Assembly (NCBI RefSeq): GCF_900104725.1
Contig: NZ_LT629758.1
Coordinates: 2,852,001-2,916,000 of the forward strand
Length of the DNA stretch: 64,000 nt
Reading direction: 5' to 3'
From: Actinoplanes derwentensis
GTDB taxonomy: Bacteria > Actinomycetota > Actinomycetes > Mycobacteriales > Micromonosporaceae
Shown: piece after piece, positions 44,372 to 52,493 of the stretch
Layout of the letters: every line of letters begins with the position of its first letter
How positions within the stretch are numbered: position 1 is the first letter of the stretch
Translations under genes and position numbers: made by a program
The notes under the pieces: model-generated
The model's database searches: none
The model's input: only the letters and a program-made list of their open reading frames with translations
What the model was told of the DNA's origin: nothing

Positions 44372-44393
44372 GTGGACAAAATGTGTGCGGCGG
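44372..44393 (-). promoter_or_regulatory. 22-bp motif upstream of the MarR gene
   Basis: On the minus strand it starts CCGCCGCACACAT and ends TTTGTCCAC, 21 of 22 bases identical to 41432-41453. It is 54 bp before the MarR start codon. Confidence 0.6.
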
Positions 44394-44401
44394 CGGCTGC
44401 G

Positions 44402-45475
44402 TCAGCCGGCCTGGGTCAGCATGTCGTTCACCAGCTTCTGGACCAGTGACTTGCTCTCCGGCTGGCTGTGGACACCCACCGCCACCTGCCATTTCGAGCC
44501 GTCGGCGACGGTGATGAAGTGGCTCATGTCCAGGGTGTAGCGGCCGTCGGCGTTGCGGGCGGTCTCGACGTACGCGGTGCGGTCGTCGACGAATTTCGCC
44601 TTCGCCCCGTCGTCGAACCAGTCCCGGCTCAGGGTCACCACGTCGGCGTTGTCGCACGTGCCGGGGCACGGTCGCAGCATGAACTGCATCCGCTTGCCAC
44701 GGTCCGGTTCGGGCGCGCTCGCGTCGAACGGGTCGCCCTCGTCGACGCAGACCCAGGCGGTGGCGCCCGGCACGTCGATCTTGCCTTTCAGGCAGCCCCA
44801 CGTGGACGGCACCCGGAACGCGAACGGCACCCCGGGGATGGCCATCGTGTAGGTCCGGTCCCTGGTGGAGTACGACGGCCCGACGAGAGTGCGCGCCGGA
44901 GTCGGCCGCAAGGTGGGTTTGCCGGCGGCGGGAGCAGCCGGCGAAGCGGCCGACGACGGGACGGCCGACGGTTCGGCGGCGGTGGAAGGCGGGACCGTCG
45001 CGGGGTCCGTCGTGCTGACGGGCGGCGCGGCGGCCGGCCGATCGGTGTCCCTGTCGACGACGTTCACGACCCCGAGCAGGCCCAGGACGCAGAGCAGCAG
45101 GGCGATCGGGACGGTCATCAGCGCGACCCCGGCGACCATCCCCCGGTGGCGTTGCGGCGGCGGGCCGATCGTGCCACCGAGCCAGGCGATCACCGGCACC
45201 CGGTACTCGACCTCCACCACCTGGCCGGGGTAGACCGGCACCATCGAGTCGGCCGGGCCGATCCGCGGCGGCAACAGGTAGGGCACGTGGACGTGCACGT
45301 GGTGCTGGCCGGCCGGCATCGGGATGACGGTGCGCCCCCAGCCCGCTTGAACGCGGTGCCCGTTGATCGCCACGAACGGCTGGAACAGGCCGATGATGAA
45401 GGTCATCCAGTGGTACCGCGTGGTCACGGCGATCGCCCCGGCGTTCGGGTCGGCGGGTTGCTGCTGGTGGTACAT
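44402..45475 (-). CDS. membrane protein with secreted C-terminal domain
   Basis: 357 residues from ATG (GGGGGAAGGAACACC upstream). The N-terminal part (about 20-95) resembles a PEGA-like/beta segment (AINGHRVQAGWGRTVIPMPAGQHHVHVHVPYL) on the cytoplasmic side. One TM helix (about 118-142) follows, then a long Pro/Ser/Thr/Ala linker and an external domain of about 150 residues with four Cys (TWGCLKG, AWVCVDEG, RPCPGTCDNAD). Function unknown; the layout suits an actinobacterial surface sensor or cargo protein. Confidence 0.7.
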   Translation of the reverse strand: MYHQQQPADPNAGAIAVTTRYHWMTFIIGLFQPFVAINGHRVQAGWGRTVIPMPAGQHHVHVHVPYLLPPRIGPADSMVPVYPGQVVEVEYRVPVIAWLGGTIGPPPQRHRGMVAGVALMTVPIALLLCVLGLLGVVNVVDRDTDRPAAAPPVSTTDPATVPPSTAAEPSAVPSSAASPAAPAAGKPTLRPTPARTLVGPSYSTRDRTYTMAIPGVPFAFRVPSTWGCLKGKIDVPGATAWVCVDEGDPFDASAPEPDRGKRMQFMLRPCPGTCDNADVVTLSRDWFDDGAKAKFVDDRTAYVETARNADGRYTLDMSHFITVADGSKWQVAVGVHSQPESKSLVQKLVNDMLTQAG

Positions 45476-45565
45476 GGTGTTCCTTCCCCCGGGTTCCACC
45501 GGGGAGTGTACGTAGTGGCAGCTCACCGTTCGGGCGCCCACCTCGCGGTGAGCGCCCGTCGGCTG

Positions 45566-46774
45566 CTACTTGCGGGTGATGTCGCTCTGGGTGACCTTGC
45601 AGTTGCTGTCGTTCCAGCCCTCGCCGAGGTACTTCGGTTCGCTGCCCTTGGCGACGCCCTGGTACTTGCCGCAGACCGTGGCGCTGGAGCTGTTGGTCAG
45701 GGTGACCCGGGTGATGGTGGCGGTGTCGCCCCAGTTGCTGTTGATCCCGGCCACCATGTCGATGTCGTTGAGCAGCACGTTGTCGATCTTCACGTGCCGT
45801 TGGTACGACGTGGTGCAGTTGCCGCAGCCCCGGTAGAGCTTGCCGGAACCGCTGAGGTAGAAGCCGGAGATGCTGACCGTGCCGTTGCCGTTGTGCTGGA
45901 ACGTCTTGTCGCTGCCGTTCCGGGCGCCGCCACCGATCACGTAGCTCGTACCGCCGCCGGTGCCTTTGAACGTCGCGGCGTCCTCACCGATGTCGTTCCA
46001 CCATACGTTGCGGATGGTGCAGGTGCCCTCGCAGTGCACGCCGTCACCGGCCGGGGAGCCGAGGATGACGTTCTGCAGGGTGCCACCGTTCGCGATCTTG
46101 AACATCGGGTCCTGGGACTCGCTCTGCGATCCGTCACCGATGCAGCAGTACGTCTTCATGCCACCGTCGAAGGTGCCGGAGACGCTGACCGTGCCGGAGA
46201 TGCTGACCGAACCCGCCGACGCCGGCCACGCCCCGGTCGGGGTGGTGCCGGTGCCGCCGGTCGGGCTCGGGCTCGGCCCCGCGGTGGGGCTGGTGGTCGG
46301 GGTGGTGCCGCCGCTGGAGTACGTCTCGAACTCGGCGATCCGCGGCGCGGCGGACGCGCTGGTGATCTCGAAGGTGAGCTTCTTCAGCGAGGTGGCGGTG
46401 AAGTTAACGGTGCTCGGGCTGCCGCTGCCGCTGGTCAGGACGGATCCCGAGTCGGCGTTGAGGACCCGCCAGGCACTGATCGTGCCGCCGCCGGAGGCCT
46501 GCTGGATGACGGCTGAGGACACCGTCGTGGCGCTGCTCCACTTGACCGAGACGTAACCGGTCGAGGCGGTCGGCGCCCAGTAGGTGGCGGTGTCGCCGTC
46601 CCGGACGTTGCCGTAGCTGGTGCCGCTGGCCTTGCTGGAGCCGTCCGCACCGGCGGTCAGGCTCAGGTTGTCGGCGGCCATGGCATACGGCGACGGCAGC
46701 GCCAGCGCGATGGCGGCGCTGGCGGCGGCGGTGGCGCCCACGGCGGTCCACCGTAGAGCGGCTGGTCGTTTCAT
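45566..46774 (-). CDS. secreted PL3 pectate lyase with N-terminal discoidin-like domain
   Basis: 402 residues. The signal peptide (1-34) ends AMAA. A discoidin/F5-8 type (CBM32-like) module (about 35-155) has VRDGDTATYWAPTASTGYVSVKW and LTFEITS. A Thr/Ser/Pro/Gly linker leads to the PL3 catalytic beta-helix (about 200-402) with MKTYCCIGDGSQSESQDPMF, GVHCEGTCTIRNVWWNDIGEDAATFKG and TFQHNGNG. It needs calcium to cleave polygalacturonate. A palindromic box lies upstream. Confidence 0.88.
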   Translation of the reverse strand: MKRPAALRWTAVGATAAASAAIALALPSPYAMAADNLSLTAGADGSSKASGTSYGNVRDGDTATYWAPTASTGYVSVKWSSATTVSSAVIQQASGGGTISAWRVLNADSGSVLTSGSGSPSTVNFTATSLKKLTFEITSASAAPRIAEFETYSSGGTTPTTSPTAGPSPSPTGGTGTTPTGAWPASAGSVSISGTVSVSGTFDGGMKTYCCIGDGSQSESQDPMFKIANGGTLQNVILGSPAGDGVHCEGTCTIRNVWWNDIGEDAATFKGTGGGTSYVIGGGARNGSDKTFQHNGNGTVSISGFYLSGSGKLYRGCGNCTTSYQRHVKIDNVLLNDIDMVAGINSNWGDTATITRVTLTNSSSATVCGKYQGVAKGSEPKYLGEGWNDSNCKVTQSDITRK

Positions 46775-46820
46775 GAGGTCTCGCCTTCAGATTGGGGATC
46801 GGAAGCGCCTTCAAGCGGGG

Positions 46821-46834
46821 GGAAAGCGCTTTCC
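46821..46834. promoter_or_regulatory. LacI-type palindrome before the pectate lyase
   Basis: GGAAAGCGCTTTCC is a perfect 14-bp palindrome 47 bp before the start codon, with an imperfect relative GGAAGCGCCTTC at 46801-46812. It shares the AAGCGCTT core with the cellulase operator at 24784. Confidence 0.65.
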
Positions 46835-46881
46835 TGTGGACCATAGGCACTGATCGATGTTAAGACAAGATGTCTTCCGTT

Positions 46882-47505
46882 TTACGGCACGATGCGAGTC
46901 ACGCCGGAGCGGCGGCTAGTCAGCCCGACGACGATCAGAACCAGCGAGAGCAGCGGCATCGGATGGCCGATCACCATCGCGAGGGCGAGATCCGCGAGAC
47001 CGCCGAGAACGGTGACAATGAAGATCCAGGACGGTGCGGTGGCCGGCACGGTGCGCAGTCCGGGGCGTACCCGTCCCCAGGGTTTCGCTATCGACAACCA
47101 GCACTGGAAGGCGATGGCACCGGCCATCAGCGCCCCACCGGCGATCTGAGACGGGGACGGCCCGGCGACGGCCGAGTGCTGGAGCGCCGGAGACAGCAGG
47201 AAGATCCCGACATTGAGCTGGACCAGGGTGATCACGAACTTGGCGAGCACCCACCAGTGCCGGAAGAAGCCCCAGGGGGTGGCCGCGGCCAGCATGATCC
47301 CGGTGAACGCCGACGCGTCCGCCATCGGGCCGACCAGGCGGCCGTCCAGGGCGAGGGCCATCGCGGTCGCCGCGTCCCGGCCGGGCCCGGCACCGGCGGC
47401 CAGCCCGGTGGCGAGCAGCACGCACAGGGCCATCACCTGCGCCATCCAGCCCACCGACGTGAGCACGTGCAACCAGATCGTCAACTGCCGCCACCGTTTC
47501 GCCAT
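46882..47505 (-). CDS. four-TM membrane protein (DUF2269-like)
   Basis: 207 residues from ATG 47505. About four to five helices: LTIWLHVLTSVGWMAQVMALCVL, ASAFTGIMLAAATPWGFF, WVLAKFVITLVQLNVGIFLLS, GGALMAGAIAFQCWLSI and FIVTVLGGLADLALAMVIG. The His and Trp in the first and second helices (WLHVLTSVGW) recall the DUF2269/CopD-like superfamily. It is co-directional with the pectate lyase 107 bp ahead but probably independent. Confidence 0.65.
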   Translation of the reverse strand: MAKRWRQLTIWLHVLTSVGWMAQVMALCVLLATGLAAGAGPGRDAATAMALALDGRLVGPMADASAFTGIMLAAATPWGFFRHWWVLAKFVITLVQLNVGIFLLSPALQHSAVAGPSPSQIAGGALMAGAIAFQCWLSIAKPWGRVRPGLRTVPATAPSWIFIVTVLGGLADLALAMVIGHPMPLLSLVLIVVGLTSRRSGVTRIVP

Positions 47506-47600
47506 GACTCGATGCTGGCGGTGACGGCTGCCGAGTTTCCATGCGGACAAACCCCGGACCGAGGATCAGGGAGACGTACGTCCTGGGGCGATGTCCCTGA

Positions 47601-49673
47601 TCAGGCTCGGGATCGGCGCAGCAGCCAGACGAAGTAGGGGGCTCCGATCAGGGCCATCATCAGGCCGGCCGGGATCTGGGACGGGGCGATGACCGTGCGG
47701 CCCAGCGTGTCGGCAGTGGCGACCAGTAGGGCGCCGAGCAGCATCGCGACCGGGATGATCCGGCCGTGGCGGACGCCGACCAGGCCACGGGCGATGTGCG
47801 GGGCGACCAGGCCGACAAAACCGACCACACCGACGGCGATCACGCTCACCGCCGCCGCGATCGCCGCGATCGTCAGCAGGGTGAACCGGGTGCTCTCCCG
47901 GCGTACGCCGAAGATCCTCGGGGTGTCCTCGTCGATGGCCAGCAGGTCCAGTCGGCGGCGCATGCCCAGCACCACGGGGGTCGCCAGAAGCAGGATCACC
48001 ACGACCGGGAGTACGTCGGCGAAGGTCCGGCCGTACGTCGTTCCGGACAGCCAGGTGAGGATGCGCGGGGTGTCCCACGGATCGGCGCGCAGCAGCAGGA
48101 AGGTGCTGATGTTGCTGAGCGCGTACCCACAGCCGATGCCGATCAGCAGGAACCGGTCCGGGAGCAGGCCGCCACGCCAGGCCAGCAGGGCGATCAGGGC
48201 GAACGTGCCGAGCCCCATCGCGACGGCCGTGACGATCAGGATCGGGCGCCCGCCGGAGACGCCGGAGGTCACCACGATCACCGCGCCGAGACCGGCACCG
48301 GCGGTGATGCCCAGGACGCCGGGCTCGGCGAGCGGGTTGCGGACGGTGCCCTGCACGACGGTTCCGGCCAGGGCGAGCGCGGCTCCGGCGACTACTGCGG
48401 CCGCCACCCGTGGGGCGCGATCGTCGAGGGCCCGGGCGATCAGGTCCGGTGCGGTGCCCTGCAGCCAGAGCACGATGTCGCCGGTGCGCAACCACAGGCT
48501 GCCGGAGAGCAGACCGGCGACCACCACCACACCCAGCAGTACCGCGGAGACGGCCCCGACGAGCAGGAACCGGCGGCGCGACCGGAGGGCGACGTGGGCG
48601 CGGGGTGCTTCCCGGATCGCTCCGACGTCGCGGAGCCGGAGTGCGAGGATCACGATCACCACGGCACCGAGCAGTGCGGTCGGGATGCCGGTCGGGATCG
48701 AGGCGGCGGCCTGTGCACCGAGGACCGCCCGGAGCACCGCGTCGGCGAGGAGCACCAGCAGTGCCCCGGCCAGCCCGCACGCCGGGATCAGGAGACTGTG
48801 CCGGCTCAGCACACCGATCCGGTTCGCGGCCAGGCGCACCGCGACGGGTGCGGCCAGGCCGACGAAGGCGATCGGGCCGGCCAGCGTCACCGAGATGCTG
48901 GTCAGCAGGACGGCACAGAGGATCGCGATCAGCCGGGTCGAGCGGATCGGCACGCCCAGTGAGGAGGCGGTGTCGTCGCCGAGGCCGAGCACGTCGAGCC
49001 GGCGGGACAGCAGCAGGGCGAGACCGAGCACCACGACGATGACCGGGGCGGCGCGGGTGGCGGCGTCCAGGTTCAGCTGTGCCAGCGAACCGCTCCCCCA
49101 CGCGTACAAGCCGGTGGTGCTCTCCTTGAAGAGGATCAGGAGCATGGCGCTCATCGCGTCGAAGGCCATCGCGACCGCCGAACCGGCCAGGATCAGCCGG
49201 GTCGTGCCGATGCCGGAGGCGGCGCCGACAAGACCGAGCACGAGACCGGCGGCGAGCAGGCCACCGGCGAACGCGACGGCGCCGGAGGCCCACAGCGGGA
49301 CGGCGAGGCCGAACGCGGCGACCACACACAGCGCGAGGTACGAACCGGCGGTGACGGCGAGGGTGTCCGGGGCGGCCAGGGCGTTGCGGGTGACCGACTG
49401 CAGCAGCGCGCCACCGGCGCCGAGGGCCACGCCGACCGCGACGCCGGCGAGCATCCGTGGCAGGCGGGAGCCGGTGAGCACGTCGGTGATCGGTACGCCG
49501 CCGACGTCCTCGCGGGCGCCGAGCAGGTAGCGCAGCAGGTCGGTGAACCCGACGCCGGAGGTGCCCTGCGTGACGTGCCACAACCCGACCACGGTGACCA
49601 GGGCGAGCAGGGTGCCCAGGACGGCCGCCCCGCCCGCGCCGCGGCTCAGCCGCGGCGCGAGGGTTCCGGTCAC
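47601..49673 (-). CDS. fused double FecCD-type siderophore permease
   Basis: 690 residues from the GTG that overlaps the binding-protein stop (GTGA). Two FecCD/BtuC-like halves of about 10 helices each are joined around residue 340. Signature loops occur twice: LGAGGALLQSVTRNALAAPDTLAVTAG and LALAGTVVQGTVRNPLAEPGVLGITAGAG, and GLAAPVAVRLA and GLVAPHIARGLVG (the ATPase-contact EAA-like loops). The length is twice the usual 330 residues, as in FhuB. It forms the membrane channel of the operon. Confidence 0.92.
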   Translation of the reverse strand: MTGTLAPRLSRGAGGAAVLGTLLALVTVVGLWHVTQGTSGVGFTDLLRYLLGAREDVGGVPITDVLTGSRLPRMLAGVAVGVALGAGGALLQSVTRNALAAPDTLAVTAGSYLALCVVAAFGLAVPLWASGAVAFAGGLLAAGLVLGLVGAASGIGTTRLILAGSAVAMAFDAMSAMLLILFKESTTGLYAWGSGSLAQLNLDAATRAAPVIVVVLGLALLLSRRLDVLGLGDDTASSLGVPIRSTRLIAILCAVLLTSISVTLAGPIAFVGLAAPVAVRLAANRIGVLSRHSLLIPACGLAGALLVLLADAVLRAVLGAQAAASIPTGIPTALLGAVVIVILALRLRDVGAIREAPRAHVALRSRRRFLLVGAVSAVLLGVVVVAGLLSGSLWLRTGDIVLWLQGTAPDLIARALDDRAPRVAAAVVAGAALALAGTVVQGTVRNPLAEPGVLGITAGAGLGAVIVVTSGVSGGRPILIVTAVAMGLGTFALIALLAWRGGLLPDRFLLIGIGCGYALSNISTFLLLRADPWDTPRILTWLSGTTYGRTFADVLPVVVILLLATPVVLGMRRRLDLLAIDEDTPRIFGVRRESTRFTLLTIAAIAAAVSVIAVGVVGFVGLVAPHIARGLVGVRHGRIIPVAMLLGALLVATADTLGRTVIAPSQIPAGLMMALIGAPYFVWLLRRSRA

Positions 49674-50710
49674 TTGCCGGTCAGGATGTTCACGTAGGCG
49701 TCGATCGCCTCCTCGTTCGACTTCGGGCCACCGGCGCCCCAGACGCCCGCGGGGAAGGGGTACGCGCGGCCCTCGGTCACGGCCGGGAGCTTGGTCCAGA
49801 TCGAGCTCTTGGTCAGCTCTTTGACGTAGCTGTCCGGGGTCGCGTCGTCGGAGTAGAACAGGCTGGCGCTGCCGACGGCGGTGAGGCCTTCGATGTCGGT
49901 CTGGGCGAGACCGTACGCCGGGTCGACACCGCCGCTGCCGTACGCCTGGTTGATCTCGTCGGTCCAGGCCGGGGTGAGGCCGAGCTGCTCGCCGAGTTCG
50001 GTGAACAGGGCACCCTTGCCGTACGGGCGGATCACGACGTTGCCGCCTTCGATCCAGCCGTCGAAGAACAGGAAGTCCGTCGCGGTCACGTTCGCGGCGG
50101 CGACCTTCTGCTTGGCTTCGGCGAGGTGCTCGTCGAACTGCTTCAGCACCAGGTCGGCGCGTTCGGTGCGGCCGGTGGCCGTACCGATCATCGAGAAGAC
50201 CTTCTTCATGTTCGCGATCTGGCCGGACGCGTCGGCGCCGACGGTGGCGAGCACCGGCACCCCGCGCTTCTCCAGCTTGGTGATCAGCTCGTCGTCGGCC
50301 TTGAACGCCTCCACGATGATCAGGTCCGGGTTCGTCGCGTACAGCGCGTCCAGGTCCGGCTCGCCACGTTCGCCGGTGTCGGCGACGCCGGCGGGCAGCG
50401 CCTCCGCCTTCACGTAGGTGCCGTAACCCTTCGCGTCGGCGACCGCGACCGGGTTCAGGCAGAGCGTGAGCACGTCCTCGGTCTGCTGCCATTCCAGGAC
50501 CGCGACCCGGGACGCGGGTTTGGCGAGTTCGACAGTGCGGCCGACGCCATCGGTCAGCGACACCGGCGCGGTCGACGTGGTCGTGGTGTCGTCGGCGCAG
50601 GACTGCGACGCGGGCGCGGCCGAGCTGACGGCGGCGGGTTCGACCTCGGTGGTGCCGCAGGCGGAGACGGCCACCGCGAGCAGTGCGGTGGTGGCGACAA
50701 GACGGATCAT
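49670..50710 (-). CDS. iron-siderophore ABC transporter binding lipoprotein
   Basis: 346 residues. The lipobox is VAVSACGT (Cys about 18). The binding-protein fold has RVAVLEWQQTEDVLTLCLNPVAVADAKGYGTYV, YATNPDLIIVEAF and a long interdomain helix. This is the FepB/FhuD-like class III binding-protein pattern. It overlaps the ATPase gene upstream (4 bp) and the permease downstream (4 bp). Confidence 0.9.
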   Translation of the reverse strand: MIRLVATTALLAVAVSACGTTEVEPAAVSSAAPASQSCADDTTTTSTAPVSLTDGVGRTVELAKPASRVAVLEWQQTEDVLTLCLNPVAVADAKGYGTYVKAEALPAGVADTGERGEPDLDALYATNPDLIIVEAFKADDELITKLEKRGVPVLATVGADASGQIANMKKVFSMIGTATGRTERADLVLKQFDEHLAEAKQKVAAANVTATDFLFFDGWIEGGNVVIRPYGKGALFTELGEQLGLTPAWTDEINQAYGSGGVDPAYGLAQTDIEGLTAVGSASLFYSDDATPDSYVKELTKSSIWTKLPAVTEGRAYPFPAGVWGAGGPKSNEEAIDAYVNILTGK

Positions 50711-51531
50711 GCGTTTTCCTCTACTGGGTGTTTCCTGGTGCGGGCCGGGTGGCGCCCGATCGGGTCGATGCGGATGCGGCCGGTGCGGGGGTCGGTCTCG
50801 ACCTCTACGGGCAGGCCGTAGACCTCGCTGATGTGCTCGGCGGTGAGCACCTGGTGGGGTTCGCCGGCGGCGTGGACGCGCCCGTCACTCATGAGCAGCA
50901 GGGTGTCGGCGACGCGGGCGGCGTGGTCCAGGTCGTGCAGCACGATGCCGACGGCGGCACCGCGGTCGTCGGCGAGGTCACGGACCAGGTCGAGTGTCTC
51001 GATCTGGTAGCGCAGGTCCAGGTGGTTGGTCGGTTCGTCGAGGAGCACGACGCCGGTCTCCTGGGCCAGGCAGGCGGCGAGCCAGACCCGCTGCATCTCG
51101 CCGCCGGACAGTTCGCCGACCGCCCGATCCGCCATCTCCTGGACGCCGGTGACGGTCATCGCGGTGTCGACGGCGGTCCGGTCCGCCGGGGACGGCCCGC
51201 TGAAGCGGCGCCGGTGCGGATGACGCCCGAACGCGACGACCTCCCGCACGGTCAGCCCGTGCGGGGCCTGACGAGACTGGGAGAAGAGGGTGACCTCGCG
51301 GGCGAACTGCCGGGCGCCGAGCAGCGACACCGCGCGGTCGGCCAGTCGGATCTCGCCTTCGTCGGCGCGGTGCAACCGGGCGAGGGCGCGCAGCAGAGTG
51401 GACTTCCCGCTGCCGTTCGGGCCGATCAGGGCGGTCACCCGGCCGGGGGCCAGCTCCACCGAGACGCCGTGGACGACGGCCGTCCTCCCGTAGCGGAGCA
51501 GCAGCCGCTCGCCGCGTAAGAAGGACATCAT
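50707..51531 (-). CDS. iron-siderophore ABC transporter ATPase
   Basis: 274 residues. Walker A is GPNGSGKST, Q-loop SQSRQAP, signature LSGGEMQRVWLA, Walker B VVLLDEPTNHLDL, H-loop LHD. It starts at ATG 51531 or 51528 behind the iron box. First gene of a three-gene operon (ATPase, binding protein, permease). Confidence 0.92.
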   Translation of the reverse strand: MMSFLRGERLLLRYGRTAVVHGVSVELAPGRVTALIGPNGSGKSTLLRALARLHRADEGEIRLADRAVSLLGARQFAREVTLFSQSRQAPHGLTVREVVAFGRHPHRRRFSGPSPADRTAVDTAMTVTGVQEMADRAVGELSGGEMQRVWLAACLAQETGVVLLDEPTNHLDLRYQIETLDLVRDLADDRGAAVGIVLHDLDHAARVADTLLLMSDGRVHAAGEPHQVLTAEHISEVYGLPVEVETDPRTGRIRIDPIGRHPARTRKHPVEENA

Positions 51532-51541
51532 CCACTCCGAA

Positions 51542-51560
51542 TTAGGTTTGCCTTGCCTAA
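51542..51560 (-). promoter_or_regulatory. iron box (IdeR/DmdR-type operator)
   Basis: TTAGGTTTGCCTTGCCTAA (19 bp) ends 11 bp from the ATPase start. It matches the actinobacterial IdeR/DmdR consensus, an inverted TTAGG...CCTAA repeat, so the transport operon should be repressed by iron-loaded regulator. Confidence 0.85.
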
Positions 51561-51631
51561 CGGAGGCTAGATGATGATCTTGCTGGTCGGCAATCCTGCA
51601 CCCAGGACACCCGATACGCGATTCCGGACAA

Positions 51632-52462
51632 TCAAGCGCGGAACGACGGCGCCAGCAACCCCGGAGTCACCTTCATCACCCGGCGGAAAGCCGCGATGAA
51701 CGTGCTGGGCTGGGCATAACCGAGCCGCTCGGACACCGACCCGACATCGGCGCCCTCGGACAGCAGCGCCAGCGCATGATGGATGCGCAGGGCCTGCCGC
51801 CACTGCGCGAACGACAGCCCGGTGGCGGCCCGGAAAGCCCGGGTGATCGTCCGGTCGCTCAGGTCCAGGTGCGCCGCCCACTCCAGCAGGCCGCGGTCGT
51901 CGGACGGGTTCGCCAGTAGCGCCTCGGCGATCGGGTCGATCCGCGAGTCACCGGGTAGTTCCAGCGCGAACTGCCGTTCCGCGGGTTCGAGCACGTCGAA
52001 GACGACCGCCTCGGTCCGGGCCCGTGCGCCCGCGTCGAGGTCGGTACGGGCCAGGCGCGACAGCAGCGACTCCAGCAGGGAACTCACCGCGATGGAGGTC
52101 GGCCCGGCGAACTCGACCGGGGTGCGGTCGGGGGCGAAGAAGGCGTCGTGCAGTTCGGCGGCGGCGGTCAGCCGGCCGCCGTGGACCACCCCGGCGGGCA
52201 GCCACAGGCCGAACCCGGGCGGAACGGTGACGATCCGGTTGCCGATCCGGGCCGTGAGCGTGCCCCGGCGCACCCACACCAGCTCGTGCATCGGATGCGA
52301 ATGGAGCGGCCAGTCGGTGGCGACACCGGGCACCTCCGACTCGGCGATGATCGTGAGCGACGCCGCGTCGCCGGCCGGCACCGACACGGCGCGGCGGACC
52401 ACGGTGCCCGGGTCACGTCGCCAGGTGCCCAGGCTGAGGTCCTCGTGGGCGGGTGCGGCCAT
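51632..52462 (-). CDS. AraC-family regulator with cupin-like N-terminus
   Basis: 276 residues from ATG 52462. The N-terminal cupin/ARBD part has WPLHSHPMHELVWVRRGTLTARIGNRIVTVPPGFGLWLPAGVVHG. Two helix-turn-helices (about 200-270) have WAAHLDLSDRTITRAFRAATGLSFAQWRQALRIHHALALL and VGSVSERLGYAQPSTFIAAFRRVMKVTP. It is co-directional and close to the methyltransferase, but a hairpin separates them. It lies next to the iron operon and could control it, but that is only proximity. Confidence 0.88.
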   Translation of the reverse strand: MAAPAHEDLSLGTWRRDPGTVVRRAVSVPAGDAASLTIIAESEVPGVATDWPLHSHPMHELVWVRRGTLTARIGNRIVTVPPGFGLWLPAGVVHGGRLTAAAELHDAFFAPDRTPVEFAGPTSIAVSSLLESLLSRLARTDLDAGARARTEAVVFDVLEPAERQFALELPGDSRIDPIAEALLANPSDDRGLLEWAAHLDLSDRTITRAFRAATGLSFAQWRQALRIHHALALLSEGADVGSVSERLGYAQPSTFIAAFRRVMKVTPGLLAPSFRA

Positions 52463-52488
52463 GCCGACGAGACTACGTCGGCATGGCC
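52457..52488. repeat. 13-bp inverted repeat covering the AraC start codon
   Basis: GGCCATGCCGACG (52457-52469) and its exact reverse complement (52476-52488) are separated by six bases. It lies between the methyltransferase stop and the AraC gene and contains the AraC initiation codon, so it could be a terminator for the first and a translational block for the second. Confidence 0.7.
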
Positions 52489-52493
52489 GGCGC

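Noticed and set aside
44468..46516. A 682-codon plus-strand frame across 44.5-46.5 kb
   Set aside because: It crosses the antisense of two complete genes and their promoter gap; it is a shadow of minus-strand coding.
47689..49530. A 613-codon plus-strand frame
   Set aside because: Antisense to the fused permease, with Ser/Thr/Arg-rich shadow composition.
47601..50492. A single 963-codon permease frame starting at 50492
   Set aside because: The upstream third is the shadow of the binding-protein gene; the permease starts at the GTG overlapping that gene's stop.
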